From Chimonanthus salicifolius (lineage: Eukaryota > Streptophyta > Magnoliopsida > Laurales > Calycanthaceae), in NCBI GenBank assembly GCA_013350335.1, contig CM023536.1, forward strand, positions 39,874,314 to 39,938,313: a stretch of DNA of 64,000 nucleotides, read 5' to 3'. The notes under the pieces are model-generated. The model had not been told where the DNA came from. It saw only the letters and a list, made by a program, of their open reading frames with translations, and ran no database searches. The translations under genes were made by a program, and so were the position numbers. Every line of letters starts with the position of its first letter. The first letter of the stretch is position 1. This document shows, piece after piece, positions 35,826-48,249 of the stretch.

Positions 35826-36582
35826 GATGTATTTTGACCGTGTTGGGACTTAATACTATGATTGTCAATATGGGATCTAGAGGCTACATTGGATGACAAC
35901 AGTAATGGAAAAATGATGAAATGATGAAAATGATGATGAGACTTTACTTAATATTGTGATTCTATTATCAAGCATGAGATGTTATATTACAACTGTTGAT
36001 TATGTACTAACCTGTTGTTTACTTTAAAAACTGCATTGTTATATTTTCCTTCATTGGGATAGTTAGCTCACCCCACTCACCTTTCAGGAGATGAACCCGA
36101 GGAGGAGAACCCTCTGTTCGAAACTTAGAGCGGATAAACTGCGGCGTTGCTTTGGGATTCCCGCTGAGGGGAATACCCTTGTATTTGTGTTTTCTGGTTC
36201 CTAGAACCATTTTCCTTTGTAAAGTAAAGAGTGTGGTACTTGACGTGTGTCAATGTGTTGAACTAGGACTACTGCGTTTCTGTAGCTACTCTGATATGAT
36301 TTTGTGACGATGAATCAATGGTTGGATTCTATATGATTATGTTATGATAATAATTCAATGTTTGGAATTATGTATTGATGTTTGTATTTTCTATGTCTAT
36401 TGTTGGATAGACTTATGGTATGTGTTTGAGTCCACATGTTGGGATCATGTGTGACCTTTGGGCCTAACCGTTGATTCGGCCGAATGAGTATGTTTGTGTT
36501 AGTTTACCTTCTTCTTCAAAAAAAAAAAAAAAAAATGAGTCGCGTTCCGGGCCCACCCTTCGGGTCGGGGCGTGACAATGTT

Positions 36583-38500
36583 AGAATGTGTAGAATATAA
36601 CAATAACATCATGATGATCTATTTATACCATCTACCATACTTGAGATCATAATTGGTCTACTATACCAATATCAAGTCACCAGTATTACTGCCAATCCAC
36701 CGTAATACCAAAACATTACACTGACTATAAATGCATTAATCCCGACACGATCAAGATGCAGCATCTTCCAAGAGCATAAAACGACACAAAATGGTCTGGC
36801 CAATGCCAATATATGACCCTTATGGTCTGGGCTACTTCCAATATATGACTTATATGGTCCGCCTATTGCAAATAATAAATGACCTTCTTCGATCTACCAC
36901 AGCCCAACAGCTAAATGTACGTAGACGCAGTATCAATATCATAGTTTCATCATAACATGATTCTCAAAGGTATTTAGTCATCAATATCACAATGTTGTAT
37001 ATGACAAACATCATCAATATTAGTAAGCACATCTCATAGTAATGTAATATGTCTAGGCATATAAGTGGGTTCATTATGTCTAATTCATGAAATCATTCAT
37101 TGCACTAGATCTTTATAACCTAATTTACCCATGTTGTATTTATTAAGTTTCCTCACCAAAAATACATAGAGTATCGCGGGATCTGTTAAACACAAATAAG
37201 AATACAATGAATATACATTCATTAATCAAACACAACACACGTTCATATATAATATAGAATACATCTATAGCATTTTCAAATCCTTCTAACTTGTTTTCTG
37301 GACAAAACTCCAAGGGAAATGGCTGCGAGTCCTCATAGTGGGTTACTGCATTTTAGTTACAATAATCCATCAACAAATAAAGTAAAATACTCAGTTGCCC
37401 AATCTCATATTTCTTCTTGGCCAGAGTAGAGTATTGAGACTTTGCCCAGATGGTACAATAAAGGTGCTCAGGCCGCTACACATATTGTCTTTTGGAAATG
37501 ACCATGGAGACATATTGAGTTAGGCGTAGGAATATAAGATGCTCAGGCCACTACTCATATTATCTTCTGGATTAGACCATGGAGATATATTAAGTTAGGC
37601 CTAGAGAGAGAAAGAAAATCACTCAATGCCCGATCTCTTATTTTCTACCGAACGGCGAAATTAATCGTTGGGCTACAGATAGCTATCGGGAGGCTTTTTC
37701 GCTGCGCTACAAATAGAGGGTATCATCTTGAAAGTGAGCACACAAGGCTGCATAAAACATACAAGGGTTAGTATCATTTTTAATTAAGAAGTATATCAAT
37801 TTGAAATTAATTACTGAATTATATTTCCAAATTTTACAATTTAGAAACAACTTCAAAAATTCTATTAAAGCAACCTATTAACTCACATAAACTACACATA
37901 TCAAAAGTATTAAGATGTTAACATGAATAATTAATTTAAGTGATCTAAAATAATTTAAGTCTCCAAGTTATTTAAATTTAAACATATTAAGAAAGTTAAA
38001 TTAGAATTTGTCAAATTACTAATTTTGAATAAAAACTAAGATCTTTAAATGGAATTTAACTATGTATATGTTTCAGATTTTCTATATATAACTTAACCAT
38101 ATCTTTTCTTAAAACTACTCAAAAATTTAATTGAATAAACATCTTAGCGATTTAAAAAACATTCAGAAATACCCAAGTAACCCAATTGGAAAAACTTCAT
38201 CAAATAACTAAAACAATAGCTAAATAAAATATAATGAAAGATATTAAAAGCTTTCTAGTAAATAAAATCATACTCATAAATAATTAGAAACTTTATTTCA
38301 AGTTTTTAAATAAACAAAATAAGTCAAATCATAATGATAATTCACATTATTTCAATAAATGAATAAAATAAGAATACTCAGTTTAAAACAAACAATTTTA
38401 AAAATAGTGGTAATGACATTTCATTTTTATTTAAAATCATGAGAGTAAATACATATTACAAAATTTTCATCACAAAACTTAGATGGATTCTAAATTACTA
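36583..38500 (-). other. Body of the minus-strand solo LTR, AT-rich
   Basis: No coding pattern. It contains tatggtctgggc/ggtctggcc-type repeats at 36790-36880, and atctt-tgg motifs repeated at 37490-37590. Confidence 0.5.
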
Positions 38501-39533
38501 AAGACTAATAAGCTTTTAAAAATAAATAGCCCCGTTCCTTTGCTTAAATCAGGAACTGTCACATGACGGGAAAAACAAAACTAGAGGCAGCTAGAGCACT
38601 GAGAACTGGAAGCAGCTACAACACTAAAGCAAGTATTGTTTAAATGAAGGAAGAAAGCAGGAAATTTTGATTTTTCAAAAGGTTGTACAACCCATGGGAT
38701 TCCTTCATTTAAATAGGAGTTGTGATGAAATCTGAAAGTTACACGTACGTCTGTACTAATCATGGCTTTGCATGCATGAAATAAGGGTTTGGCTAATGCT
38801 GTTAGTTTCAAGGTGTCACATGTAAAGATAACATATTTAAATTATTTTTTTTATAATATTTTTATTTCTAAAATGTTATCATCATTTTTTAGATATAAAA
38901 ATAGTTTAATTAAATTAATCCATCCAGTCTAAATGTTGTGTCTTAAAAATCATAAAGACTGTTGAAATCTGGAGAAAAATACACTTTCGAAATCACTTGA
39001 TTTAGACGAAAATGACACGTAGGTAAATTTTGTATCAAAACTAAAGAATTTGTTTAAGTATTTTTAAATCTTATTTTGTAAATCTGAAAAATAAACTAAC
39101 TGATCAAAACACAGATTAAACACTGAATTTTTTTTTTTTGTAACTTTTTGACTTCTATAATTATTTTCATAAATAGGTCCTTTTTGAGTCAATTTATAAT
39201 TATTTCCGAAAATTAAAAATACAAATTATAGGATCTTATAAACTCTAAATTTAAAATAATTAACAAAGTGTGAATTTGAAAATCTAATTAGCTTAGTTGA
39301 AATATTTTTCAATTAAACAATGATTAACTCCACTAAATAGTAATAATTGGGCAAAATTATAATTTTGCCCTTTTAACTTAAACGAGTTGGATCAATGAGC
39401 TACCGAGGTCTAATTGGGCCGATCCTGGACTTTTTTAAAAGTCCAAACCGTAATCTTCATGATTAACGGGTCAAAACATAATTTATTAACATAAACCACA
39501 CAATTTAGTTTTAATTCGGATCAGGGTATTACA

Positions 39534-40200
39534 CAAACACCCAAGGCAAACTAGTGGTTATTTATCTCTTGGCAAAACATCTGCAAATCATTCAAGTATC
39601 CAATCGGTTTAGATTGAGATTAAGAGAGAAGGATTAAACCATCTTCTCATATAGATATTGGTAACCTAATTTTCTAGAAGCCCTCCAAAGTACTGTGATT
39701 GCTCTGCATGATGCATCTACGTCTTCATACGACTTCACATTGGGAGATGTTCAAGAAGCACATCTACATATTGCAAAGCTACAAGGCAAGTGTTTCTTAG
39801 TTTCATTTTACTCTTAAATCATCTATCTTGTGAATTTGAATAAAGAGGGATTTTCTCTTGAACCACTATAAAAAATAGAGAGATAAAAATTGGGTGAAAT
39901 TCCCAATCAATTGGATATGTAGAACTCATATTCTATTAGTGTGGGTGTAATTCTCCACTTAGTGAATTTGTAAATAACCCAAGGTTGGGTGAGTCTCATC
40001 AGTGGATGTAGGTTTGTCTAAAATGAACCACTATAAATCTTGTGTTCATGGTGTTAGAGCTTATTATATGATTTTGCTTAATTGTGCATATTCTTCCTCA
40101 CACACAAGCACTTGATTAATATTAATTAATTCTACACTTTAAATTATTATTAGTCAAGTAAAATTTGAAAAGAACACAAATTTGGAGATTATCAAATTCC
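39534..40200 (+). mobile_element. Ty1/copia LTR-like relic, copy B, right part
   Basis: It continues copy B after the solo LTR and matches copy A at 31400-31990 (gattgagattaagaga, tgtgattgctc, cacattgggaga, ggcaagtgttt, gaaccactata). It ends in caaatt followed by a C run. Confidence 0.5.
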
Positions 40201-40265
40201 CCCCCCCCCCCCCTATCTCCTCCTCCTCCTCCTCCTCCTCCTCCTCTCTCTCTCTCTCTCTCCCC
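40200..40265. repeat. Compound microsatellite: poly-C, (TCC)n, (TC)n
   Basis: An unbroken C run, then repeated tcc and then tc dinucleotides, to 40265. Frames over it encode only Gly or Arg/Glu runs. Confidence 0.95.
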
Positions 40266-40911
40266 TCTATGGATAATCGGGTTCCAGCACAAAGGAACTT
40301 TTAGCATGAGATATACGGCCTAATGCCAAGTGCATGTGATATACGATGTAATGCTAAGTGCATGTAAAATACGGCGTAATGCTAAGTGCATGAGATATAC
40401 GGCCTAATGCCAAGTGCATGTGATATACAGCCAACGCTAAGTGCATGAGATATACGGCCTAATGTTATATGAATGAGATATAAGGCCTAATGTTATATGA
40501 ATGAGATATACTACCCAATGCTATGTGCATGAGACATACTATCCAATGGCATATAAAGATACTAAAAAATCACGAAAATTCTAGAAACTACAAATGACTG
40601 ATCTACACAGTGGACTCTACGTGTTTCTATTTTTCTCAAGTGTAGCTAATTGAGAGGGATTCCGCGTGCCAAATTTGGGGAGCTAAGTATTCATATTTAG
40701 AGTTTTGTGAATTTTCTAAAAAAAATCTCGTGATAATTCTCAAAATAATCAAAATTACCAAAATGTCACTTGAGCTCCTGAGCTAGAGTCTGGGCAAACT
40801 TGGGCTCATTGTAGAGCCAACATGCTCACCTCAACTACCAAAACCGCAAAAACCAACTCGAAGATCCACAGATCTCTTCAAAACTCTGAAATCTCAAGTC
40901 GGGTTGTTACA
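40266..40911 (-). mobile_element. Minus-strand LTR-like fragment with a 30-bp array
   Basis: The right edge reads TGTAACAACCCGACTTGAG on the minus strand, like the start of the long LTRs here. Its left end is lost in the microsatellite. Bases 40300-40552 are an array of about eight units of gagatatacggcctaatgct plus aagtgcat, period about 30. Confidence 0.4.
40300..40552. repeat. 30-bp tandem array, about eight copies
   Basis: Units gcatgagatatacggcctaa plus tgccaagt, increasingly diverged towards the right side. Confidence 0.85.
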
Positions 40912-42500
40912 CCACGCATCCTTATGACTACATGCCACGATGACAAAGCGTGAACTTCTACAATTCACAACATGTGCGGGCCATCACAGAATCACACACT
41001 CGAAATGTGGCTCAACACAACTTACACATGTGCCATCGCAAATGTGACTCACACTCTCAATGGGGTTGAACACGAACTACGCACGTGGCCATCACAAATG
41101 CGACTCACACATTTGAAATGCGGCCCAACACGACTTACACATGTGGCCATCGTAAATGTGACTTACACACTTCACACATTCACTAGAATACGCAAGAAGA
41201 GCTTCCCATCCCCTTCCTCAGCTTACACACTCAACACACACATCCAAAGCCATTCACCACATTCATCATCATGTTGGAACATGCATTCACATCCTTATAT
41301 TCAATCCAGCAGAGCACATATAAAACGAATATTAATCACACATTGCATATGAATGGTATTCAATCAGGTAGACGAGCTAAGCCTATCCCTTTGGGCATTC
41401 AATTCCCACTTACATTCTTCCTCTGAATCGTTTATTTCCCTTACAATTTTCACAATTTAGAAGGTAATGCCCGTTATCGATTAAAGCTCATTCAATGTCA
41501 TTCCATCTCTCTTCAGAACACATATAAACCCATCAATGCATTTAAAACACATTTCTACTCATGTCATATACATCAATGAAATGAATTACGCAATAAATTA
41601 AAAATTATAAACCTACATTGTGTTTATTCTCCTCACCTAGAAGTTTGAGATGTTTGAGAGTTTCCTAAGGTCCGAAATAAATCAGGCAGAGAATTAAGTC
41701 TCTGTTCATAAAAGAAACAACATAGAGGAGAGGAATTGGTATTCAAAACCGAAAGAAGAAATCAAAATGGAAATAAAAATGGAAACTCAAAAAATTTCCT
41801 AAATAATTAACCCATTTTGAAAATTGAACCCCCTTTTAGAAAATCAAAACCTTATCTTAAAATATAAACCTTTTTTAAAACATGCCCCTTATTTTAGAGA
41901 ACATATTCCTTTTAAAAAATACAAAGGAATACGATTAAAAATAATTAAAAATGAACTTCAAATAAAAGGATAGAAAACAAACTGTCAAGAGAGAGAGAGA
42001 GATTGTGAATCCGAGAGAGAGAAAACTAAATGAGAGGGATGGGGAGAGAGAGAGAATCCGAGAGAAAGAGCACATCCAGAAGAGAGTGAACAAAAGAGAA
42101 AACTGAGAGAGAATGGAGACAGAATTGATATGGAGCTTTTATAAAAATTAAAATCAAGAGAGAAGGATAAGATCGATCAGAGTTGGTGGAGGAAGGTCCT
42201 AACGAAAGAAAACCGAGAGAAGAGAGAACGAGAAAGGAGAAACGGAGAATGAGGAGAGAGGGTGACTCAGTTTATCGTTAAGGGAGAATAAGAGAAAATC
42301 GAAAGAGAAAATGGAAAACCAAAATGGATCTTTAGACGGGTTAGGGTAGTGATTTTTATTAAAGTTTTCCATATCACCTCATTTCTATGTTTTGAAAATT
42401 TTGATAAATTCTTAAGTATATACTTAATCTATTTTTAAAATTAAAAAAAAAAACAATTTCAATACATTTTTAGAAATTTGATGTCGAGTTTGAGTGGAAC
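40912..42500 (-). mobile_element. LTR-like sequence, minus strand, unresolved ends
   Basis: A TATA-like ttttataaaagctcc reads on the minus strand near 42135-42149, and a GA-rich (CT-rich on the minus strand) leader spans 41980-42300. A 64-bp repeat (cttacacatgtggccatc / aaatgtgactcacac) spans 40975-41175, about three copies. The layout resembles the other long LTRs. No TSD or end was identified. Confidence 0.35.
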
Positions 42501-42696
42501 TGTAGCACCTCCACCCAAAAGTCCCACATCGGTTGAGAGCTTGGGTGGTGGGGGTTTTATTTGAGAGGGGGACAATTCTCGCTATTGTGAGGCCTTTTGG
42601 GCCGGCACTGTGGGCCAGGGCCCAAAGTAATACCGTATGGGTCGGGTAGGACTCAAAGAGGATAATATCACGATGAGATAGGGTCAGATTGTCACA
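42501..42696 (+). mobile_element. TRIM solo LTR (196 bp)
   Basis: Starts TGTAGCACCTCCACCC, contains agtcccacatcggttg, and ends GGGTCAGATTGTCACA. ggaac flanks both sides (42496-42500 and 42697-42701), a perfect target duplication. Related by layout and by tcccacat to the TRIM at 23053 and the solo LTR at 62864. Confidence 0.85.
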
Positions 42697-42701
42697 GGAA
42701 C

Positions 42702-43980
42702 TGGAGATAAGTTTGAGTGAAAATAGGGACGAATCTGGGTGGGGTTTGAATTTGATTTAGTGTAAGTATGTAAAGGGAAGATTTTAGATAAATTTCGGGG
42801 GCCCTAGGATTTTAAATCTAATTAATTTGAGGATTTTCGTTAATTTGCATTAATTTTTGAATTTTATTTAATTAAACAAAAAAATTCCTTTTTCATCGGA
42901 TCTCCGAGGCCCAGTTTCATAGGACCAATCAGAACAGGCAAAAACAGACTGAAATTTTCAATATTTGTATTTGGATCCAGCCTTTCATTGAATGATTTGA
43001 TGCATCGAATCACCAATGGATTCCGTAGGACATCTAATCAAAAAGGCAAATTCAAGTGAGACTGAAAAATTTAGGTTTTGGATTTCAGTCCGATACAAGA
43101 TTAGAGGATCCGATGGGGTTCATCAAATCTGATGGATCTCGTCAGATTTCGGATGGATATCGTCGTTTATGTTCGATCACTCTATTTCAGCAGATCTGCA
43201 CCCTTTCATTAAAATGTGCTATAACTTGATTTAAAGAGTTCAAATTTAGACAAACTTAAGCTCATTGGAAAGTCTTAACTAAGCTATCCAACCAAACAAA
43301 ATTTCACCAAATATGGAAATTCAAAAATTCTCAAAAAATACAAAATCATGGGTTGAGTCATTGCAAATTGTGTCACTAAACTAGTCATTTTAAAAAGATT
43401 TAAAATTCAAAAATCCTAAAAAATGAAGGTACATCTAATCGAAAAGGCAGCTTATTATGAATCTTCAAATTTTTGCACTGATGCACGAGATTTGTAAGTA
43501 GTTTCGTATATCCGTGTGATTAGCCTTACATCTAATGTAAGATAAAGATACCTATATTTTCTAAAATAAATAAATCACATATATTAATTTATTTAATGAT
43601 ATGAGGATTATAAAAAGGAATCTAAGTTATAGAATGGTTAGTAGTGAGTTACCTCGAACAAAATTGCTATTTCAGTCTTTAGGAGGACCGAGTTGTTTTG
43701 CTAAAGTATCAAGTATCAACAATTTTAGACTATTTCAGGCTATGTAATAAAAGAAATTGAAGTCATAGAAATACTGGCAAATATTTTGGTGCATGTCTCT
43801 TCTTTCGACTTTCTGACAAAATTTGATACTTACCGATCTTTTCATATTTGTAGCGTCCTAGGCTGAGTTTTAATTTTGTTAGTTGAAATATCGATTATTT
43901 CAGCCCATTTCTCAAGCTAGTTAAATTTTCTAAAAAGGAAAAAAAATTAAATTCTAGAAACATCAGCCATTTACAAAATT
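42702..43980. other. Unassigned, probably old LTR sequence
   Basis: Contains the phrases 'acatctaatcgaaaaggcag' and 'acatctaatcaaaaaggcaa' (43020-43450). A TGTAGCGTCCTAGGCTGAG near 43851 could be another LTR start. No coding feature. Confidence 0.3.
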
Positions 43981-44545
43981 TGTTGACCCGACTGAAATTA
44001 AATGGGTTGACCCATTGAGTTTTGGCCTATTTATTAAATTATTCAATCCAATTTGAGTAGACAATTAAACTTAAATAGATCAATGTAACTTAGTTCATCA
44101 ATTAAAAAGCTCATGTCAACTCAATTCAACTTAACTCATATCAAATCTAACCTATTTAAAACCACGTATTAAATGGATTAGCTTAATAAATCCAACGCAT
44201 TTATTAAACAAGCATACGTAATCTAAGTAGGTGACTGAGTTTAAATGAATTGACTCAATTTGTCCCTATTATTAAAAGTTTAACCCAATTGATTTATACC
44301 AAAGTTGATCCAGTTTGATTAACTTATTAAATAAGTTGATCTAACTTCAATAATCTTATCCAACCCATTCTTGACATCAAGAATCTTAAATGCTTATCCA
44401 ACCCAACTCACACTGAATCAAATTCATTCATTAATTAAGTTGAACTAATTTAAAACAACTTATTGGACAAGATGACGTAACTTAAATAATTCTAAATAGG
44501 TTGAACAGCCTAATCCGTCTATTAAGCCTTTTTCGTAAAAGTTTA
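43981..44545. repeat. GGGTTGAC/AACCCA-rich interspersed repeat
   Basis: Degenerate repeats of ttgacccaac / caatttaaat with tattaaa spacers, of the same style as 20756-21113. Non-coding. Confidence 0.4.
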
Positions 44546-44712
44546 TCCATCACTAAATAACAATCCTCAAAGTTGCCAAATGGACACTACCAAGGGATCC
44601 AATGAAATCCCTTACTCGTACTCATGATTTTAAAATATCTTTTTGATACATATTGTATATTTCTTTCTTTTTCTTTTTTAAAGAGAAGCTAATACTCCAT
44701 ATTAAATAATAT

Positions 44713-44874
44713 TTTTTTTTATCTACATATGGTAACTCAGACACAGTCCTTTTAAAATCTTACGGATGAGTCCACTATCCGTAGGACACACCAAGATTAA
44801 GTTATGGGAGTTCGAATCCGCAACCTTCTACTTCTTGAAGCGAAAGACAAGCAGTTAAACTACACCACGTGGGT
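44713..44874 (-). repeat. tRNA-derived SINE, near full length, with 11-bp TSD
   Basis: On the minus strand: cccacgtggtgtagtttaac (A box region), gttgcggattcgaactccc (B box), tcttggtgtgtcctacgg, then an A tail. ttaaataatat flanks both ends (44702-44712 and 44875-44885). Same family as 29238-29409. Confidence 0.85.
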
Positions 44875-44885
44875 TTAAATAATAT

Positions 44886-45584
44886 ATTTGATACCACTTA
44901 ATATCATAAACATGACCTCATATGACATGTCCATATATCTACCTAACTAATTTTTAAAACATTAGTTATGATGATGACATGTGAATCTTGTCCATTCATC
45001 CTAAGATTTAGTGATGTAAATACTTCATTTATTTCTCATTCAACTCCAAAACTGCTCTAACGAAGTATTTATATCGATGATGTTTATAAAAAAAAATAGT
45101 TTCTTCATATTTATAAATTATGATTCAATTTGAATGGTTCTATCATGAATGGACTCAATTTCTTCATTAACATTTTCATGACATAAGAGCTTAAATAAAA
45201 AAGTGAAAAGACATTTTATGGAAATACTAAAAATTTGTTTGAATTGTTTAAGTTAGTTTTTTTACAAACTGTTCGGAGTAATAACTCATTTATTTTAAAT
45301 TATCTTTTAATTCCTAACTTTATTTTTCATGTGTCGGCTACAGTATCGACTGATACAACCAATTAGTGAGCCAATTTATACCAAAATAGAAGAATCAGTG
45401 ATCCAGTGAGTCGGTCAGTGAACAAATTTATACCACAATAAAAAGGTAAAATAGACAATATCCTAAATCCCATATTGTTGACTTACACAAAGTACCTATG
45501 AAAGGATCACTATCTAAAAAAAACCTATAACAATCAACCTTTCCACTGCAAATGATTCTTTTCAATTATGATTTCATTTTTTTT
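44886..45584. other. AT-rich intergenic DNA
   Basis: Nothing recognised. Confidence 0.4.
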
Positions 45585-45720
45585 TTAGATTAATATGTAG
45601 AAAATTTAGACACAATTCTATTAAAATTCTTATGAATAAACTTGATATTTTTAAGATAGATAAAAATTAAACTATGAGAGTTTAAATTTGAAAGCTCCCA
45701 ATTTTTAAGATGATAGGCAA
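45585..45720 (-). repeat. Degenerate SINE copy
   Basis: tatgtagaaaatttagacac, then aattctattaaaattcttat, aaactatgagagttt and aaagctccc follow the order of 44713-44874, with many substitutions and a preceding T run (the A tail on the minus strand). Confidence 0.5.
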
Positions 45721-47329
45721 ATTTTGGGTACAAGTTGAACGTCCCCGATGAGACGGAGGAATGAAGAATTGTTAGGTGGCAGGCAAAAAGGTCATTGTAA
45801 GTTGGAAAAGCACGCAAGTGGGAAAGCGACAAACACTACAACTTGGTGTCGTTGGGTCTTCGGTTCCTCACTCTGATTGACTTTTTAACACCCTTTCCAC
45901 ACATTATTCTACTCTATATATATTCCTCTCAATTATCTTCTGACTATTTTTATTATTTGTTATGTACTATCCAAAGACTTGGGATGCACGTGGCAAAAAA
46001 TAAAATATAAAAAGGATTTAATAAATAAAGAATGATAAATTATAAATAATAATTTATTCAATAATAATTGTAAAAATGAAACTGATAGAACTTCATCCCT
46101 TCAAGATTTGAGTTTTTTATTGATCAGACAATTTTGTATTTTTACTAATGATACAGTGACCACTATGTAACTTCTCTACTTAATATTTATAATTTAGTCA
46201 TACTTATAATAAAAATAGCTAATAAAAATAGAAATTATTTTAAAAATGAGTAAATTTGTTAACTATATAAATTAATGTGGAAAACAAAAAAATAAAAATA
46301 AAAATAAGAAACTAAGAAATGAAGTTGATAATTATATTTAATGGATTTTGTCCTAAAATTTTAACCATTTTAAGTTTGAATGGTGTTTTTCAATTTCAAA
46401 TATTTTTCCCTAAAATTTTAACCATTTTAAGTTATTTTCATCATTTTTTTAATTTTGACTTTAAAACAATATCAAATTCAGATTTTTTTAAAAAAAAATT
46501 AATGAAATTTGCAGGGTGCTTATGTGATTTTTGAAGCTTTTGTTTGAAAAATTAATTAAAGCCGATTTTTTTAAAATATGTCTCATTTTCGACTTTCTTG
46601 TGAAAAAATTAATGAAATGATATACAAATGTTTGTAGAATTAAATGAAGTGCTCTTAATATTAATTGATTTAGTTTTTAGGGGTGAGTATGTGATTTTTC
46701 TAATATTCCAATATTTTATGAAATTCAAAAAAATTTAAATAAAAAGGTTATTAATTGTAATAGAAGATACATGTCAATAGGAGATACTTGAGAACTATGA
46801 ATTTCATATTAGGTGTTTCCTAATGGTGGTTACCTATTTTTAAAAATTTTTAAACACGTCCCAAAGTTTAGGACATTTTTCAAAATTTTAAGACATCATT
46901 TGTTCGTATCAAAAGTTTGACTTTTAATGGTCTAATACTCCATAAAAATGACCATTATTTTTATCAAAAATATACTCACCCTAGCTTTTCCATTTTCCCT
47001 ACTTTTCTCATACTTTGTATTTTTCCAAAAAATAATAAAAATGTAGGAGAGAGAAACTATATCGCCGATAAAAGTGTATCAGCTATACATATTGGGGGAA
47101 TGCCTTTTAAACCCATGACAAGAGACAACATGTCAATTTTAAATCTTTTACAGAGTATTTTTTTATTGTTTTTTATTAAAATTGTTCTTAATATAGTTTG
47201 ATAATAATAATAAAAATACCAATAACAAATAAAATTTGTGATTTTAATCACGAGCTATTGTAAAGTGTTATGATACAATTAATACACTACAAAATGAGTA
47301 GTTCGTATCCTCTTGCCTATATATTCAAC
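45721..47329. other. AT-rich intergenic DNA
   Basis: Holds an exact 25-bp direct repeat (cctaaaattttaaccatttt plus aagtt at 46352-46376 and 46409-46433). No gene recognised. Confidence 0.5.
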
Positions 47330-47720
47330 CAGGGGTGCAAAAAACGGCCCGGCCGATAATTCAGCCGATATGTGATATGATTCTCTTTCCTCTTTTTTTT
47401 TTTTTTTTTAAATATCGGTATTATTTTATTATATTATTTTTTCTGAATTAAAAAATATAAAAAAACGTAAAAAGAAACTGTTTTAAAAAAAAATTGAAAA
47501 TATAAACATCGACCGATATTTTGACCTGGGCCCATCACCGTTTTGAATTTTTTTTTTTATAAATACCGATATTAATCATATCGGCCGACATTGGACCGAT
47601 ATATATCGGCCATATTGGCCGATATGAAGGCTGTACGACCGATTCAATACGTATCGACCGATATTATACAGGTGCTTAAAACCCGTATGATAACGTATCG
47701 GCTGTTATCTCGACCCTTGT
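47330..47720. repeat. CGGCCGATAT-rich dispersed repeat, copy B
   Basis: Bounded by aggggtgcaaaaaacggcc and, inverted, aagggtcgagataacagccg, so terminal inverted repeats are likely. The inner order matches 10067-10328: cgaccgatattttgac, gggcccatcaccgttttg, tatatcggccatattggccg, caatacgtatcg. Confidence 0.65.
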
Positions 47721-48249
47721 ATTCAACTTTAAAATGCCGTTAATTGTCACAATTACTCATCCAAAGAAATAGAAAGCAACTCAAATTGTAAGTGAATTTT
47801 GTCTTTATATATACTTTTTTTAATTTTTAAAGTTTGTAGAGGATTTATACTTTTTTATTTTCTTGTACATTACTCTGCATATGATGATGCAATATATGTA
47901 AATTGACTGGCGTGTTACCCTACATATTGTATTTTTTTTTTACCTCAATATTACAAATTGTCGTGTTTGAATCTTGATATTATAAGGCGTGGAAATCAAT
48001 TGCTTCGGATAGGAATTTTTTCTTAATTTTAAAATAAGCAAAATGTCTAAATGGGTCTAAATAGTTTAGGTTTGAGGTAGGTAAATGGGTCAACCAATAA
48101 ATTAAATGGATAGTGTGGGTAGACTTTACCATCATCATTATAGGCCAAAATCTTATCTATTTGGAGTCAACTTTATGAATTTTTCTTGTCCAATTGACCA
48201 TGCTATGAATAATACCATTAGTCATTGCACAATCTAATATGCCTTTCTT

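Larger units (their letters stand above)
33074..36577 (+). mobile_element. Plus-strand solo LTR (3504 bp), nested
   Basis: It starts TGTAAAACCCTGCCCC and ends GGTCGGGGCGTGACA. atgtt flanks both ends (33069-33073 and 36578-36582). TATA (tataaata) is at 33865-33872. Repeated TTCGGAC/GTCCGA motifs occupy 34350-34730. A donor-like GTGAAG/GTATCC is at 34055 and an acceptor-like CACCTTTCAG/GAG at 36087. Tandem repeats lie between them. There is no coding region or primer site. Confidence 0.9.
32554..39533 (-). mobile_element. Minus-strand solo LTR (about 3.47 kb), split by another solo LTR
   Basis: On the minus strand it runs from TGTAATACCCTGATCC (39533) to CGGGTCAGGTTGTTACA (32554). caaac flanks both ends (32549-32553 and 39534-39538), a perfect 5-bp target duplication. 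TATA on the minus strand is near 38707-38715. An acceptor-like CATTTCAG/GAGATG lies near 33001. It is interrupted by the plus-strand LTR 33074-36577. No primer site or coding region was found, so it is a recombination-derived solo LTR. It is related to the LTR at 1-1474. Confidence 0.85.

Noticed and set aside
35344..35896. Overlapping open frames of 109-169 codons with repeated protein units
   Set aside because: They arise from 48-bp and about 101-bp tandem repeats within a solo LTR and are open in several frames and on both strands.
40122..40307. Gly/Arg-rich minus-strand frame
   Set aside because: It is a translation of the poly-C/TCC/TC microsatellite.
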